Both the position numbers and the translations under genes were made by a program. Shown piece after piece: positions 44,556 through 59,373 of a stretch of 64,000 nucleotides of DNA (position 1 is the stretch's first letter; every line of letters begins with the position of its first letter). The notes beneath the pieces were generated by a model. That model saw nothing but the letters and a program-made list of their open reading frames with translations, searched no databases and had not been told where the DNA came from. Origin of the DNA: Aptenodytes patagonicus (Eukaryota > Chordata > Aves > Sphenisciformes > Spheniscidae); NCBI RefSeq assembly GCF_965638725.1, contig NC_134960.1, forward strand, positions 7,442,501 through 7,506,500, in the 5' to 3' direction.

Positions 44556-47500
44556 CAAGTCAAGAGTATGTTGGAGTTTTTCCAAGGGGAAGAGGTTCTT
44601 CCTTCAGTCACTAGGTTTACTAGGTAGAGGTGGTTATAGCTGAAGTTTTTAACACCTTCTGTTCATCGGTTTGGCTGCATTTAAATAATTGAAAACAAGT
44701 ACTTTTTGGATGCAGAATTTAATAAGTTTGATTTGAGACCGGGCAGGCCCCATTACAAATGTTGCAAAAGTAGAACTTCTGTCACATCCTTTACAGTTCA
44801 AACTACTGTATGTAATAGAGTTATTTTTCCAGTTTAGGCATTAATTTCATCCCCTGCTTCTGCCAGACCTGAAGTGGATAGATGGCATTTTTGTTGGAAG
44901 TACAGAAGGTGCCTGTCTGTCCTGGTATTAAAAAACATTGAACGCTCTCCACTGCCTCTGAAAGAAGATGAAACTGAAAATAAAAAATAGAAAACTGGGT
45001 AATTTCACTCAAAGATCTTGTAAGATTGTACTGCACAAAGCAGTATTACTTCTGTAATATGTGGTGTTAAACATCTGGATGAAAATGGCAGTTTTGAGTC
45101 CCCACCAGACCTTTCAGAGCTCTTGGGAATATGAAAGAGCTGCTTAGTAAGTTTGCTTATATGTGCCAGGGTTCATTGTTTCTGGTTTTTTGATTTATTA
45201 ACACAACTGCTGTGCATATGCAGTATATATCTCTTGACGTGTGCTTGCTTTAAAGCTAGAGCAAAGCTGCCCTTGCCCAAAGGGTGGATAGGTATTACCT
45301 GTTCCAGAACAGTAATTTTTGCCTTTTACTTGCCAAACCTAGTGGTTGAGCCTGGTTATACTGAATGTCAGTAGAGTTTTGGTTTCTGTTTTATTTTAGT
45401 TTCATCTTCAGAGTTGTGTTACGCTATTTGTCCCTTCCCTCATGAATGTTTCTCAGATTGACTTGCTTACAATCTATTCCCGAAGAGTTAAATATCTTCG
45501 TGAATCGGAGGAGGGCTAAGTGTGACAGCAATAGCTGTGGTATGCTCTCTCACAGCCAGCATACTGGAAATACATACTGCTTCCTCTTGTGGTGGTAACT
45601 GGTATTTTTCTAAAAACTAAAACAGCTTTCTGCATTTTTTTTTTGTATTGGGAATGACCATGAGGTGGAGGTGTGCAATGGAAGTCTTTCACTGAACTCT
45701 GTCCTTGTTGTTTGACTTTTTTCTTTTCATTTGTTGGGTTTCTGCTGTTCTTGATGTTAAATCCAAAACTGCAGTAACAGGTTGCACTTCAGACTTATCA
45801 AAGTGCTATTAATAGAAGCTTTTATAGCTCTTAACCAAATCTGCAAAAGCACCCGTAAGCCTGAAACACCATTTCTGTAGTCGGAGTTGGACAGTTCTAT
45901 CTCGTTGTCGTCTGGCTTGAGCAAGAGCTGAGGAATGTCAGTGAAGAATTGCAAAGCCTATAAGGTGAAGTGTATGCCTGTTTTCATATGAATCATACTC
46001 TCAATATGTTAAATAATAAAAGACCCAGAAAGTGATGATGATGTCCAAGATGACAGGCAAAATAAAATATTTACATAAAACTTTCTTGGAATGTCTTGTA
46101 AAGAAATACTTTTCAAAAGCAAGTTATGTTGACAGCATCTTGAACAAAATGTAGAGTGACTCTCAGTATTTGCATTTTGGTTGTTCTGTGACTAGCTAAT
46201 AACAACGTATACTGAAAAGACCTGCTGTAAAATGTTGTCATGTCGGCTTTTTTGTTTAAACTTTCTAGTAGCCTCAAGCCCTTCTGATTTCTGCATTGAC
46301 TGTGCTGTTAAAACCTCAGTATCTCTTGTCTGAGGTCTTCAATGCTTTGCATGCATTAATGGTGAAGATGACTATGAAGAAGTCATGATTTTATTTGCCT
46401 CAGCTACAAGAAGGCTAACCTCTAATAACTAAGGTAGTCTAACTCCTTCTGGAAAGAAAATGCTACAGGGAAGTTTCAAATGAATAGGGCTCTGTGTCTC
46501 CCTGCTAGCACCTCTGCTTTAATGGAGACAATGAGGTGGTGTTTGCTGAAGTGCTCTTGATGTCCCAGTGCTCTGCAGGGAGTAGGAAGTGGAGAAAAGT
46601 TGGTCAGACCTGTCATAGGCTGCTTTTGCACACACACGAGCCATGTGGACAGTGTCGGGAGCAACCTTAATGATCCTTGTACCTTAATGGTCTGCCCTTC
46701 TGAGAGCATGGGCGTTCACGTATGACTGTGTTATACGGCCTCATCTGACTGATCTTAATAGTGTAAGGCAAGCAGAAATAAGACTGTTTCATTTACAGTA
46801 GTATTTCATACCACCTGAACCAGAACTGGAAGCCATGCTGCCTTTGCTGCATTTTCTTTGGTTAAGGGCATTGTGCAATTAACTAGGCTTACCTATCCCC
46901 TTTTCTTGTGTGGGGAGAAACTCCTTCTGGAGTACTTTTAAGTACCGGCTGACCTGCGTGGAGCTGTTGTGTAAAGTTGGACTGAAATTTTTGTGTGTTC
47001 AGGACTGCAGGTGTTTGTTCTGCAGTTGAGGATTCAGGCTGGGATCACTTGCTTGCTCTGCAGGGCCCTCTTTACAGGTTCCTCTTTTGAGGAAGAATTT
47101 GCTCAGAGCTGAAGGTCTAGTGTTCCTGGGTATATACTAGCCACGCACAGGGAAGCGTGGAGGTGGTGAGCGTGCTATTGGAAGTAGGGCTTTGCAGAGA
47201 GGATTTACTCCTGGAGCAGGAAACTGAGCCTGCGTGCTAACGTGCTGTGTGGTAACAGCGAGCTCTGACTTGAATCTGAATGAGAAACATTCTTCAGCAG
47301 TGTCACATGGGAGGATTGCTCTTTAGACCTGGGAGTCCGCTTTCCTTGATGAAAAGGGTGGCTCTGGGTGCAGGAATGAAGATTTGGAGTTGATCTCTGC
47401 AGCTGCTGATTCTGTGTCTCTTGGAGGGACATCATCTTTTTGAACAAAATGTGTTTTTTTAATTGTTTCTCTTTCTTTAAACACTGCTGCCTGGGGCTAC

Positions 47501-50500
47501 GAGCACATGGCACACTAGCAGTTTCCCGAAGTTGTGAATGCTTTAGCAGGAAGTAATTATCTCGGTGATTATTTCATTTCCCAGCAGTACCATTCTTACC
47601 CTGGCTGGTAACTTGAAAAACTGCTCTCCTAAGATCTTGATAATCTTGTTTGCATGTTGTGTGGAAGATGGGGTTTGTTAATTGCTTATCTGGTTATGAG
47701 ACATGAAACAATTGAGTAAAATGCTTTCAAACTCCACCATTCCTTAAAGACGGCAGATTTTAGAGTAATGGTGTGTTCTCAGGATAGATTTGAAGGGCAG
47801 GATGTTGCCCTTCTATTTTCTGTTACAAAATGCCACTTGCAAGCCAAGTGGGATCTGCTGTTCCACTGATGATATTTTAAACTTGACAAAGCACCTGGCA
47901 GTGGAAGGAAAAATACTTTATCATGTCCATCTTTGAGATTCAGTGTGAGTGGCAGTCCTTTAACATTCTGAAATGTCATTTTGGGTGTCTGTACCAAGGT
48001 CAGTTCATCTACCGGAGAATTTTAAGGCTGTGTATAAATAATGCCATGTTGTAGCTTGCAAAATGGTATATGAAATGCTTTTTTTTTTTTTATATATGGA
48101 CCCTAGGCCCAAACAGCTAAGCTCCTTGCCGGAACCTGTTCTGGCTTGCATGAGAATTTAAGGCATAGTTTGGCTCTATGGAGCGTGCTGCTGTCCGTTT
48201 GTGTCTGATTTTTTTTAAAATCCGGGGTATTGTAAAGACAACACAAACAGAACTTTCTGTTTGGGTACCTCTCATTGCTGCGCGAAAGACCAGAGCAACT
48301 TAGAGATGTTTTATACAGACTAGAGATGTGATGCGTCCCTCTTGATCACACTTGTGGAAAACTTGCTTCTGCTGCCTGGACTTGATCTTGAATCCTGGGA
48401 AAGGAAGGCTAACTGTGTGAGCCTTGCAGGAGTCTGGAACAATAAGGAGCAGTTCAGAAGTCTGAATGCTATGGCGCTCTCCATGCTACAAGGCTGATAT
48501 TGCTGCTGTTGTAGGAATTCCTTTGTGGGGTGGAGCTTGGGAGGTCACAGATGGGAGAGATTATTCTTCAGAATAAAAGGCTTAACAGTAAAACTGATCT
48601 TTTTGCCTTTTTTTCCTGAAATGTTACGTTAGCACAAATGTACGAGCAGCGTGGGCTGCAGCATGGAACCTTGGCGCTAAAAATCCATGGAGAGAATTTC
48701 AGAAAAATCTTTATTTTTTTATTGGAATCAGCATGAATGTATGATTCAATAAATATATTTATATACATATAACAGCAGAAACTTTACATTCCATCTTCAA
48801 ACTGCTGAAATAGAACTTCTGTTTTAAAATTTTTTACAAGCCAGAAAAATAATCTGCCACTGTTTCTGTGTGGTCATGCAAACTGTGTAAGTTTTTCATC
48901 GTAATGTAAAAATGCTGCTTTTAAGGAAGCAGTTGCTTTGCACTCTGACCAATGTAGCAAAATATCCTTAAATGGAGTGTAAGGCCATACCAATTTTGTG
49001 TACGTATATATTTATATATAATAAATTCATATAGAAAAGACAGGGAGGTTGCTTTTTAAGGTGGGTAGGGAGAAGACATGTAAGTACTTCATGATTAAGG
49101 TAGTTTATTCTTTTTGAAGAATTTTAGGTCCTAAGTTTTAAGTACGGGTACCACACTTTATAGTCTGTATTTCTCTAGTCCCTCCACTGTTCCTGAGGGG
49201 AGAGTAGCATGAAAATTAGTAAGCATTGACTTTTTCCATTATTTTCTTTCAGACTTGTGTTGTTAATGAACCCAGTAGAGGTACTCAGAGAGCACTTCAC
49301 TCTTCCTTCTTACCTTAACTCCAGTGACTAATTCTTACCTGTGAATACTTTTATGATTAACTCCTGTGAGATGCTGATATTTTAGCACCCACCTTGCAAG
49401 GAAGAAAACGAAAACAGCTGAATATGAACTATTTCAATGCCTGTTTTAAAGCAGCTTATTTGAAGTTAAAGGGAGATGAGTTTTGTCCTCTTAACAGCAG
49501 CTGCCTCTTTTTTCCTATGCTTAAGAGTTGATTAAACTGGGGCAGCTTTAATGCCGCTGCTTCCTTCTGAGGTCTCAATAAGATTGAAAAGAAAATGCTC
49601 TGGCCTTGTTGCCAGTCCTCTCCTGATTAAGAACAGGTGTGAGAAAATAGCTGTATCCAGATTTATTTTTTTAACAAGCACACAAAAAAAATATTGCAGA
49701 AGTATTTCAAATCTGGATTTAGTATTTACAAAAGAGCATTGATAAATGGGCTCTGATGGATGGGCATGTCAAGAGTGGTCTTGTCTTGCCCCTTTGCGGG
49801 AGGGTCTGTCCCACAGCTGAGGTCTTGATCTGTGTTGACAAACCCTGTGGTTTTACCCTGAGCTCCACTAGAGAGTGGAGGGTGACTGATACTGCCCTCT
49901 CCGTGGGGGACAGTGACTTCTGGCAGAGGGATGGGGCAGCCGGTAACATCTTGCACCGCGGCTGCTAAACTCAGCCCAGCTCATTTGTCAGAGCCCTTGG
50001 CTCCCTGGTATAAACAGTATCAAGGCGCTGTTGTATTTTGGAACAAATGAGCTTTAGTAAGTCAAGCTCTGGAAACAAAGATTTTCTTCATACAAATGGC
50101 TTGCAGATGGGAGAGATACAGAAAATAGGACAAAACAATGCCACTACTTAATAGGCTTTTCTCAAAAGTTTTGGGGAGGTGTTCTTCCTAGATACCAGAT
50201 TTTTGGGGGTTTGACCAGTGAGTTGGATACTTCTGCGAAACTGAGACAATGTTTATCAAGGACACAAGGAAAACATTCTCTCTAGGTGCTGAACTGTCCC
50301 CACTTCTATTTATTTCGTATGTTTTCAATTAGAAAGTGTTCCTGCTGTGCGTGTGTGCCTGTATCTCCCCTCCAAAGTAAGACCAAATGTGCAATGGTTG
50401 TCCTGAACAGAAATATCTTAAGTATTTTTATTGTTCTAAAGATAAATTCATTTACAAAACAATGTAAATGGGTGTGCGTTTATAGTTGGAAGGGAGAAAT

Positions 50501-53500
50501 TCCTGGGTCCTCCCCTCCTTTTTTATATCACTTACATGTAAGTTTTTCATTACTCCTCATCTCAGTTTTAATATAATAAGCATGATATGCTGTACACTGT
50601 GGTGGAATGTGAGTAGACAACACAGTCCATAAAATGTCACTGTCCACAACGATGTTATGCCTGCTTATGGCTGTTTTTTCAATCTCAGGTGGGTGGTTAC
50701 AAACAGCTGCTTGGGACAGGCTTGTGCATCTTCAGGATTCAAAGGCTGCTTCCAGAATGGTGTTGACCGATGCTGCAGGGGTGGTAAACTGCAACGGAAT
50801 GCACTGTGACCTTCGCATGTCAGGCCATTTTCGGGTGAAGTCCTTAGTGTGTTGCTTCATCTTTGCATCTCTATAGATCTCTTAATTCACTGAAGTTTTA
50901 CGGTATCTCAAACGCATGTGTGAATGGCTTTTAGCGCAATTGCCTTTTGTTTCAGTTCTTTTGAAACAGACATCTCTTTCCTGCAGCTCAGCAAGTCCGT
51001 GAAAGAAGAGGCGAGCTCTGGCCGTGATTAATGCTGTCAGTATGTCATGGCCAGACTTGGGAACCACACAAACTTATCTTTTTGCATATGAATTCCATTT
51101 CACAGTAGGCTTGAGATGCTCCAGGCGGTGCATTTTTAGGATAATTAATTCCACATGCATGTGGTGAGTTAAGTCACTTGGCCTTTGTGCCTTAAAGTCT
51201 GTGTCTGTCACCTCATATGCCTCTGGAGTTGGCCTGTGTCTCCTGATCTACCGCACCAGTCACAGGGAGTGCAGTGCTGACTGTACAGTGAGATGCTCTG
51301 ACGTTGCAGTGAGCAGCAAGATGGAGCTCAAAGGCAGAGTTCAAGCACAACAGATTGCTCTTCCCAGCGAGGGGAAGGTGGATTACATACCTGTCTCAAA
51401 TTCTCGCATAACATCACTGTTTGGATATTAATGTTTATTTCCCCAAAATTCCAATTTGGATACTCACAAAGCTGACAGATCCCCAGATTAACCTGCTGCC
51501 TTGACCTGATTTAAGGAGGGATGTATCAATCATGGTTTTGAAATGCATGTGTCTTTCAACTGCCCTGTCAAGTTTAGTAACCCTGCTCAGTGCTGGAGGA
51601 CTGTGAAGGGGGCATCAGCCTGGGGGTGGAGGTGCTGTTTTTACAGTTCTGCACTTTGAGTAGGTTAACTTAGGGATTTGTCAGCTTGGTCCATGTTGCT
51701 TCTGAGCTTATTTTCCCTGCTTGCTTCTGATCTAACCCTGGAATTGGAAGAATGCAAGTGTTTTGGACAGAAACATAAGCAGGTTTGGGAAGAGGGGGAC
51801 AGAAAGGAAACAGCACAAGTTCAGTGTAGGCAAAGGCAGAGCAGAGTGTTTCAAAGCCCTTGTTCGGTTGTTTCCCCAGCCTAGGCAAGCATAAGGTAAA
51901 GGAACTTGTGCTCCCTTCTGCTAAGATTTTGTTGGGTCAGCCTCTAGCTGAGCATTTCTTGTAGAGCGGAGCTCTACTGCTGTGACCAATAGCACTGGCC
52001 ATGGTTACTTAAACAAAATGGTGAGGAGAGAATATAACAATAGCTTAATTCATTAGTGGTGTGGTGTTTTTTTTTTTTACTGATAAAAAGTGGGATTGAC
52101 AGCAAGTGGAGGCATGCACCTGATCAAGGACTTGCCAGGATTGTTCATTATACTCCTGCCTGTGAAGGATGTACCGGTGTCCCCCACCTTAGTGCGCAGT
52201 TGTTCAGCGAGAAGCATTTCCAGCACCATTTTTGTTACAGAGGCTGCCCCTTCTCCACGTCCTCTATTCACTGGTTTCTCGAGCTTTGTTTTTAGAGGTG
52301 ACACTGCCCATGCTTGAGAAGTCAAGCCTCATGAATTCTCTTTCCAGTGCCTCAAAGAACAAGCAGCAGTATTTAAAGCCTCAGCTCCCAGGAGGACCAC
52401 ATGGACTGGGGTTGCAATTGTGACTGCACTTAACTACAGTGAGGACTAAGTACTACAAGCTCCTGTGCTCTTCCTTTTTCATCTCTGATCCCCACCCTCA
52501 CTCTACTCTTGGGTAGGGAGCTGAACTTTTAGAGGGCTCCTTTACTTCTAATGCTGCAGCCTCAGAGGAGCAGAGCTGGCCTAGAAGCTGTGGTCACAAC
52601 AGTTGTGTCCATCTGTGGCACATCACAAGCTCCAGAGCTGGCCCTGCTCCTCAAGGGCTCGTGTGTTGGTTCTCTAGCCCAACACAAGCAACCGTGATGA
52701 GGATACTTTTAAAAACGTGCAAGTGCATATCCAGGAGAGGTGGCTAAGGCACCGCCCTTGGCACGATCTGTTCAATATTGCATAGTTTTTAGTTCAATAA
52801 AGGTCAGTGTTTGGGGATTAGGTGTCAAGCAAGAAACACTGAAGCCCAAGCTCCCATTCTGCTATTGTTGGAAGCCATAGCCTGTTGATTTCTGCAGGGC
52901 TATGACAGCAATTCTGGTTTAAGCAACACTACTATCGGGCCTCCACTATAATTGTGACTGTGAGGGTGTCTTCACTGCAAGGTTGATTCAGGCTTGAACC
53001 TTGAGCTGTAATTTAGTGCCCAAATTCTGTGGTGTGCTCAACCCAGGCCGGCTGGCTCAGCTGGTCTGCAGCCTAAAGTTTGATTTATGTTTTTGTCAGA
53101 CAAGTAACCCAGCAGTGCCCCAGTATCACCAAGGGCCTAAATAAGGCAGAGGTCCTCCCACTGGGGAAGGTGAGCTACCTGGCAGCTCCAGGCCAGCTCT
53201 ACCTGTCCCTGCTTGTGCCAAGCTTGACTCATCTGCCATAGCAATGACACACTTGCAGCTCTGAGCTAGAGCATGTAGTTAATGACGGTACCTTGTGCCC
53301 CAGCCAGGCTCAGCCAAGTTCCCTGGGGAGGTGAAGAGGGTGTCCTTGTTTGGCTTAAGCTACTTGGGCAATTCAAGTTGCAAATCTATAAATAAAAGCT
53401 AATTTCAAGCCAGACTGACGACTTATTTATAGTGGTATCATCCTATGCCCAGGAAAAGATGGATGATTTTATACTGGAAGTGCCAACATACTTGAACCTC

Positions 53501-56500
53501 AGGCTGGGAACAGGTAGTAGGGTTTTGTATCCTCTCTCCTTGCTGAGAGCTACCGCTGTTGGGAAGCTGCTGAGGTCCCTCTCCCTTGTGCTTTTTGTGG
53601 CTGGCTTCTTACCATGGGTAGGAGTAGTGCCAGTACTAAGCACAGCCTGCAAGCCCCAGCAGTGATGCTTTGAGTGCTGATGGGATTGTTAAGCCAACGT
53701 GAAGCCATCCCTGCCTTACCCCAAAGCGGCAGCATCCCCTTGTGCTGAATCTGTTCCCTGTGCATGCGCTCTCCCTGTGCACGGCCTGGGTCAAACCTTG
53801 GCTAACCCATCTCCAGCACTGCTGGGAGCCGATCCTATCCCAGGATGGGCTTCAGCACTCTGTCTGTAATAGACCCAGGAGCAGGAATACCACAAACATA
53901 AGACTCCCTTACAATTTCTACTTGGAAGCCTGGCAGTAAAGTGCATGACGACTGCAACTTAGGTTTGCTAGACTTGATGGTTATGATTACTTAATACAAT
54001 CTCGTAATTCCTGCTGCCAGCTTTGACTCTTGCATCATACCTGTTAGCACTGTCTGCCTTGAATGCCAGGAGAAGACAGTGATGTGGCATGCAAACAAAC
54101 CTCTCCTATTGCTTTTCCTTTTCTCTCCCCTTCTCTTCCAGTCTATGCCAGGAACCTCATTTGACAATTTAACCAGTAATTTCCTCTGCTAGGTGCTGAA
54201 ATCATCTCTCTCTACAGCCTGCTGTGTGGTTTGTGTCCTTTACCATGTTACAGTACCAGGAGCTTTGGTCCTTTGCTGGCAGCATGACGCTGGGACAACA
54301 TGATAGGGTGAGTGAGGGTAGAGATGAGCCAGGAAAGCTGCAGACGCTACAAATGCAAAGCTCAGCCTTCCTGTGCACGGTACGCCTGCTGCAAAGGAGA
54401 TCACAGGTTGCGATTCCTCACCTGGCTCAGCCTGTGCTTCCTATTACCAAGCTAACTCCAGTATCTCCAGTCCAGGCTGTGCCCTTCAATGTTCCCTCAG
54501 TGTGGGATCACCTGAGGGCATCACCCAAGGGCTGCTCATCCCAGCAGTTCTCAGAGGAGAATGACTCACCTAGTACAAGCACCGTCGTCTCCCCATCAGC
54601 TGCAGGCAGAGCCTGGAGTAGCTCCGAGCAGATGCCCTGTGCAAAACGTGCAACAGCTCCTTACATGTTGCCTGGTTCACAACCGCTTATTTCTTCTGGG
54701 GGCCCTCTGCTACACACCACGGTATAAGGAGACAGGGAATATAAGAACCTGATTTCCAATGAACAGCTGCTATATAGCTGGATCATTGAAAAACATGGAG
54801 CCTTACAGTGATAATAGCCAGAAAGTCTGCCTTCTCTCTGACTTACGCTGCTTTGCTTTCACACAGAGCATGGCCAAAAAAGACCTTGTTGGCTACCCTC
54901 GCGTTCCCCAGGAGTCCTTTTCATGCATGTTTTGCTATGAGAGCGCTTCCCTGGTAACTGTTACCCTGCCTGCTTAGGAGGAATGGTTTTATTCACATAT
55001 TTTGCCCTGTATTTCCAAAGACACCTATCTGTGCCAGGCCCTTCAAAGGTTGCAGAGCTGAGGAACTTAGCCTCATAGAAATGAAGGTTCAGGTGGTGAA
55101 AGAAGGGAGATGAACACAGAAAAATGTGATATACTTGAATGAAGTAAGAGACTTGTGTAGATTCATTTGAGCAAGAGAGATGTGCAACTGCCCTTAAGAA
55201 ATAATTGTTAAGGAGAAGGAGATGAGGGGATGGGAAGACTTAAAGGACCTGAAGTAATTTTGAAGATGCTAAAATTAATGAATATTAGCTTCTGCTTTGG
55301 TGCTCATCCTAGCACCCTGAAGAACAATCAAGTATCTCAATTTTCTATTTAAATAGTATACTGTCTCCATACAAATGATGGAAGTCTATTGAAGCAGGAG
55401 CAGCACAAGATACCCCTTACATCTCCCTTTGAGAAGAAGACAGAAGAGTGTCAGGTGTTTTCTAGCAGGGAAGGGATCAGATACTTCTTTCAGTGACCTG
55501 AGCTCTGTGGGATGCTCCAGCAGGGCAGGACCTGCTGCTTGCAGCTACTCAGACAGGAGATGCACAATGTCCACCTGGCAGGCAGTGACCCCAGACCTGC
55601 AGCCGCGCTGGTAGGATTGGGTTTTGAGGGAGAAGGGGTCCGTATTACGTTATCCACTGCTGCCGATAGCAAGGTTTTGGAGTAAGGAATGGGGTATTGA
55701 AAGAGATTGTCTGTCTTTGGCACAGGGTAAGAACTATGTTTTATTAAGGAATGGTAGTACAGTACAAAAATATGATTGTATAAAATCTGTGAAAACTATG
55801 GTACCATTTAAAATAGCCTTTTCTCCTTTCATATGCTCCTTTCTTTTTAAAAAATATATATTGTAAATACTTCTAATATTTTTTTCTCACCAGCATTAGG
55901 AAACCAAGCAACATCTTCAAATTGCAGTCAAGATAAAGGACAACCAATAGTGTAATTTGAATTGTCTTGGATTTGCCTTAAAATTAAAGATCTTCAGAAG
56001 AGGCAGAAGAAAAAAAAAAACCTTCCAGAAAAGTCTGGGGAAAACAAACAAAAATGTTTCTGTTCACAGGACGTGATAATATTCAGCATTTGAAATTGAT
56101 GCTTTCAGGAATGAAGTCCCCCAGCCCTGACCAGCAAAGGCTTCTAGGACAGGAGGAATGAGGGCACTACCAGACCCGTGAAGCGAATGACCCTGCCCAT
56201 GTGTTTAAAGGCAAGCTGGTGCTTTGCCAGGGTCAAGGCTAAGCCTTGCAGTCTGTAGCAGACCATGTGCTTGCTGGTCTGTCCTGGACCCTCTTCAACA
56301 CCTCTCTCAGATTTCCATGGTACTGGGATCCCAGATGGAAAGCCGCTTTAATTGGGAATTAAAGTGGGAAAAACTCATTTACCTGACCAAAAAATAGTAA
56401 GTTTATCCTACTATTTTTTTTTCCTTTTCCACAGTTATATTTATATATAAGGAAAAATAATTCCTGCTCATGAAGTGATACATTTCCAGCAACATCTGGA

Positions 56501-58241
56501 AATAATATTGTTTGGGATAAAGCTCTGTTTTTCCAAAGAGTCCAAGTGAATTAGGACCCTATTTTCTCTCTTTACTGCCAGACCGACTGCTGTCTATTTA
56601 TTCAGTATTCAGAGGTTTTGCTTCCGAGCCTCATTCTTAACAAGAGCTAACAATTACCGAGTTAAATTCCATCGATATGCCTGGAAGCTACCCTGCAATA
56701 TCAAATCCTGTACATTCTTGCTAATAAATATAATTGCTGGCACTATTAAAGCAGCGTACTTTGAAGATGAGATAGGTTATCAAAGCAAGTTCTGTTGCAA
56801 TACAGAGACTAAACGCAGCCTAGTACAGATGGAGAAAAATGTTTGATTTTGAAAACTGCACAGTCTGGCCAGGGGCTCCTAGGACAGTCTAAGGTCTCGT
56901 CTACGTGGTAGAACTGACTGGCAGGACATCTGTGGGACAGCTATCTCAGCACTGTCAGACCTTTGCCGAGACCCCAGCACGTTTCATGTTGGGATGTGAG
57001 TGCTGCTCGCTGTCACTGTGCAGGCAGCCCTGGGGCTGGAAAATGGCCCGAATGGAAACTGGCTGCTTAATGAAGAGAAAATAACACTGCTTATGGTGAG
57101 CATCAAACGTGCCTAGTGGTTGGCAGAGTCGAACTGGATGCAAAGGCAGGCTGGTAAGTGTGTAATTCTTATTTCAGTCTCTAAACTCCCATGAGCTCCA
57201 CTAGCAACTGAAGTGCTTCTGTATGAGCAGGAAACGCGAGCATCTTTCTGATGATTTCTATTCCCTAATTTGCCTCCCTCTGGCCTTACTCAGTGCCAAG
57301 ATGTGACACTGGAGCTCTAGTGAAGCAGTAACTGTGAGCTTATCTGCAGCTCCAAACAGTAGGTCTAGGATGAACATGGGATTCCTCTTCAGTCTCGAGG
57401 CCCTTCTCTAAGCTGGAACAGAATGAAGTGAGGTGGGAATATATTCCTTCTCCTTGCTCTGGTCTTGCCCTGGGGCTGTAGGATCAAAATTCACTTGGGT
57501 GGGAGGACGGTGCATGGGATTTTTTAGCAACCTACAGGCAACCCCTTAGAGCAGCTCCAGTTAGGAAGGAAACCCACAGCCCTGCAGCTGGCTGTGCCCT
57601 GGTGAGCCATCCCAGGTAGCCTGGGGAGACTGAGAAGTTGTGTGAACCACGACCAAATTGCCCGACTCCTAAGTGCAAGGTCTGGGCATCGAGGCAGGAC
57701 CTTTTTTGCCCAAATGGCAGCGATTTGCGGTTGCTCCCCTGCTTGAGCAAGGGGTGTGGGCTGCCAAGCCTCTGCCCTGCTGCCGGGCAGGGAGGGGAAT
57801 TCCCTGGATTTGCTCTTTCATCTCAGACAAGGACACGCCGTTTAAAGCAATCGTACAACCCACAGTTGGCACGACTGGCCGTTGGGCATGCAGGGGGAGT
57901 TCAATAATTCAGCAAGCAAAACCAGAGCCAGCAGCAGATTTGGGCTCCAGCCAAGGCTCGGAAAGTTGTCCTAGCACCAACTAACGGTTCTGCTTGACAG
58001 CTTGAGATCTCCCTCCTTGGGAAAGCACTGTCTGCCAGGGGAAGGAGAAATCCTCAGCCCACAGGTTTTCTGCTGCTCCAATAGAGGGAAGGGGGGAAGG
58101 GGCTGATGTACTGGTTCACACTGGTATAGCATGACCTTTCCCTATCTCAGCAGTGCAAAGGGAGTCAGAAAACTACCTGGCCTTTGCCAAACCATTAGGA
58201 AATATTGCCATTTGCCCTAGTCCACACAGTGACCATCATGG

Positions 58242-58329
58242 TTTTTTTTTCTTTTTTCTCCATTTTTTTCCCTTGTTGTCCTTATCCTTTGTTTCTTTCT
58301 TTCTTTTTTTTTCTTTTTTTTTTTTTTTT
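58242..58329. repeat. T-rich low-complexity tract
   Basis: T runs interrupted by C, with TTTC units, ending directly before AAAATAAAG on the plus strand. It may be a poly(A) tail of a minus-strand retrocopy, but no body is recognised. Confidence 0.7.
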
Positions 58330-59359
58330 AAAATAAAGTGTATTTAGTGCTGGTGAAAGGTGCTGAATTGGCAACCCCGGTTATGGGTGTCCCTCTGCCC
58401 AGCCCAGGAGAGCCCTGATGCTTTCTCTGGGCTTCCTCCTCTTGGCACCGACCCTGTGCTAGGACAGCTTGCAGGTCCCTGTGCTCCACTGCCCTCTCCC
58501 ATAGCTGCTTCTTGCTGCACTGGCTGCGACACCCGTGGCTGAGCGTAGGCTCCTACCTCCCATCCCAGGCTTGGATGCTGCTGACCTGGGCCAGACTGGA
58601 CCTGACAGTGCCGGGGGGCACTTTGCTGTGAGCTGTTCCAGCTGCTCTGGGGGATGCAGTTTCTGCAAGCGGGAACCTGTCTGTTCCCGGAGCAAGCATC
58701 ATATCTGTGGCCCAGGTCAGCTGTGGTCCCGTCCCGAGCAGGAGACGGGGGTGAGGGAGGGAGAGTGGAAGCACCCCTTGGGTGCCACTTGTCTCTCTGC
58801 CTTCATTTAATGCCTAATCCAGACCTGACCCCAAGTGCTTCAGTGCAGACTGATTGTCTCTTCCTTCATGCTCTCTTTTACCCGCCTCGCTAAAGTGCAA
58901 ACGGACAAGACTGAATCACCCTGGGTGCTGCAGCCTGGCTCATGCAGAGGGTCCCAGAGAGGCAAGTGGGACATCAAGCCCTTGACTTGCCTGTACCAGC
59001 CCCGAGCCAGGCTTTCAGGTAACACCCTGGAGGCATTTGGTGTGTGTCCCCCCACCCCACCCGCCAACGCCAACCTGTGCTATACTTGGCCAAAGGGAAA
59101 CCCCTTTGCTCACTCATTCCCACCTCCCTCCCCCCCCCCTTCCCTATCCCCACCAAACTGTGCCAGCCTCCCCTGGGACTCTGCTGGGCAGCAGAGAGGG
59201 GCAAAGCAGCCTGCTCCATCTTCCCATCCGCGTTAAAGCTAAATGCAGCACCAAAATAGATACAAAAATAGAGTTTTGGGTCCATCGGCCCAGCTTCGCT
59301 ATTAATATTACTGCTATGAAATGTCTGAAAATAAGAGCCGCTCTCTCTGTACACACCTT

Positions 59360-59373
59360 CCCCCCCCCCCCCC
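59360..59373. repeat. 14-base C homopolymer
   Basis: An unbroken C run about 1 kb downstream of the GLRA1 stop on the opposite strand. A shorter C run lies near 59.13 kb. Confidence 0.85.

Noticed and set aside
52056-52325. Overlapping frames of about 80 codons on both strands, considered as a gag-like or retrocopy fragment
   Set aside because: No motif of any known family can be seen and both strands are equally open, so there is no basis for a call.
54224-54727. 167-codon plus-strand frame
   Set aside because: No recognisable domain. Overlapping open frames in other phases and mixed composition suggest chance.
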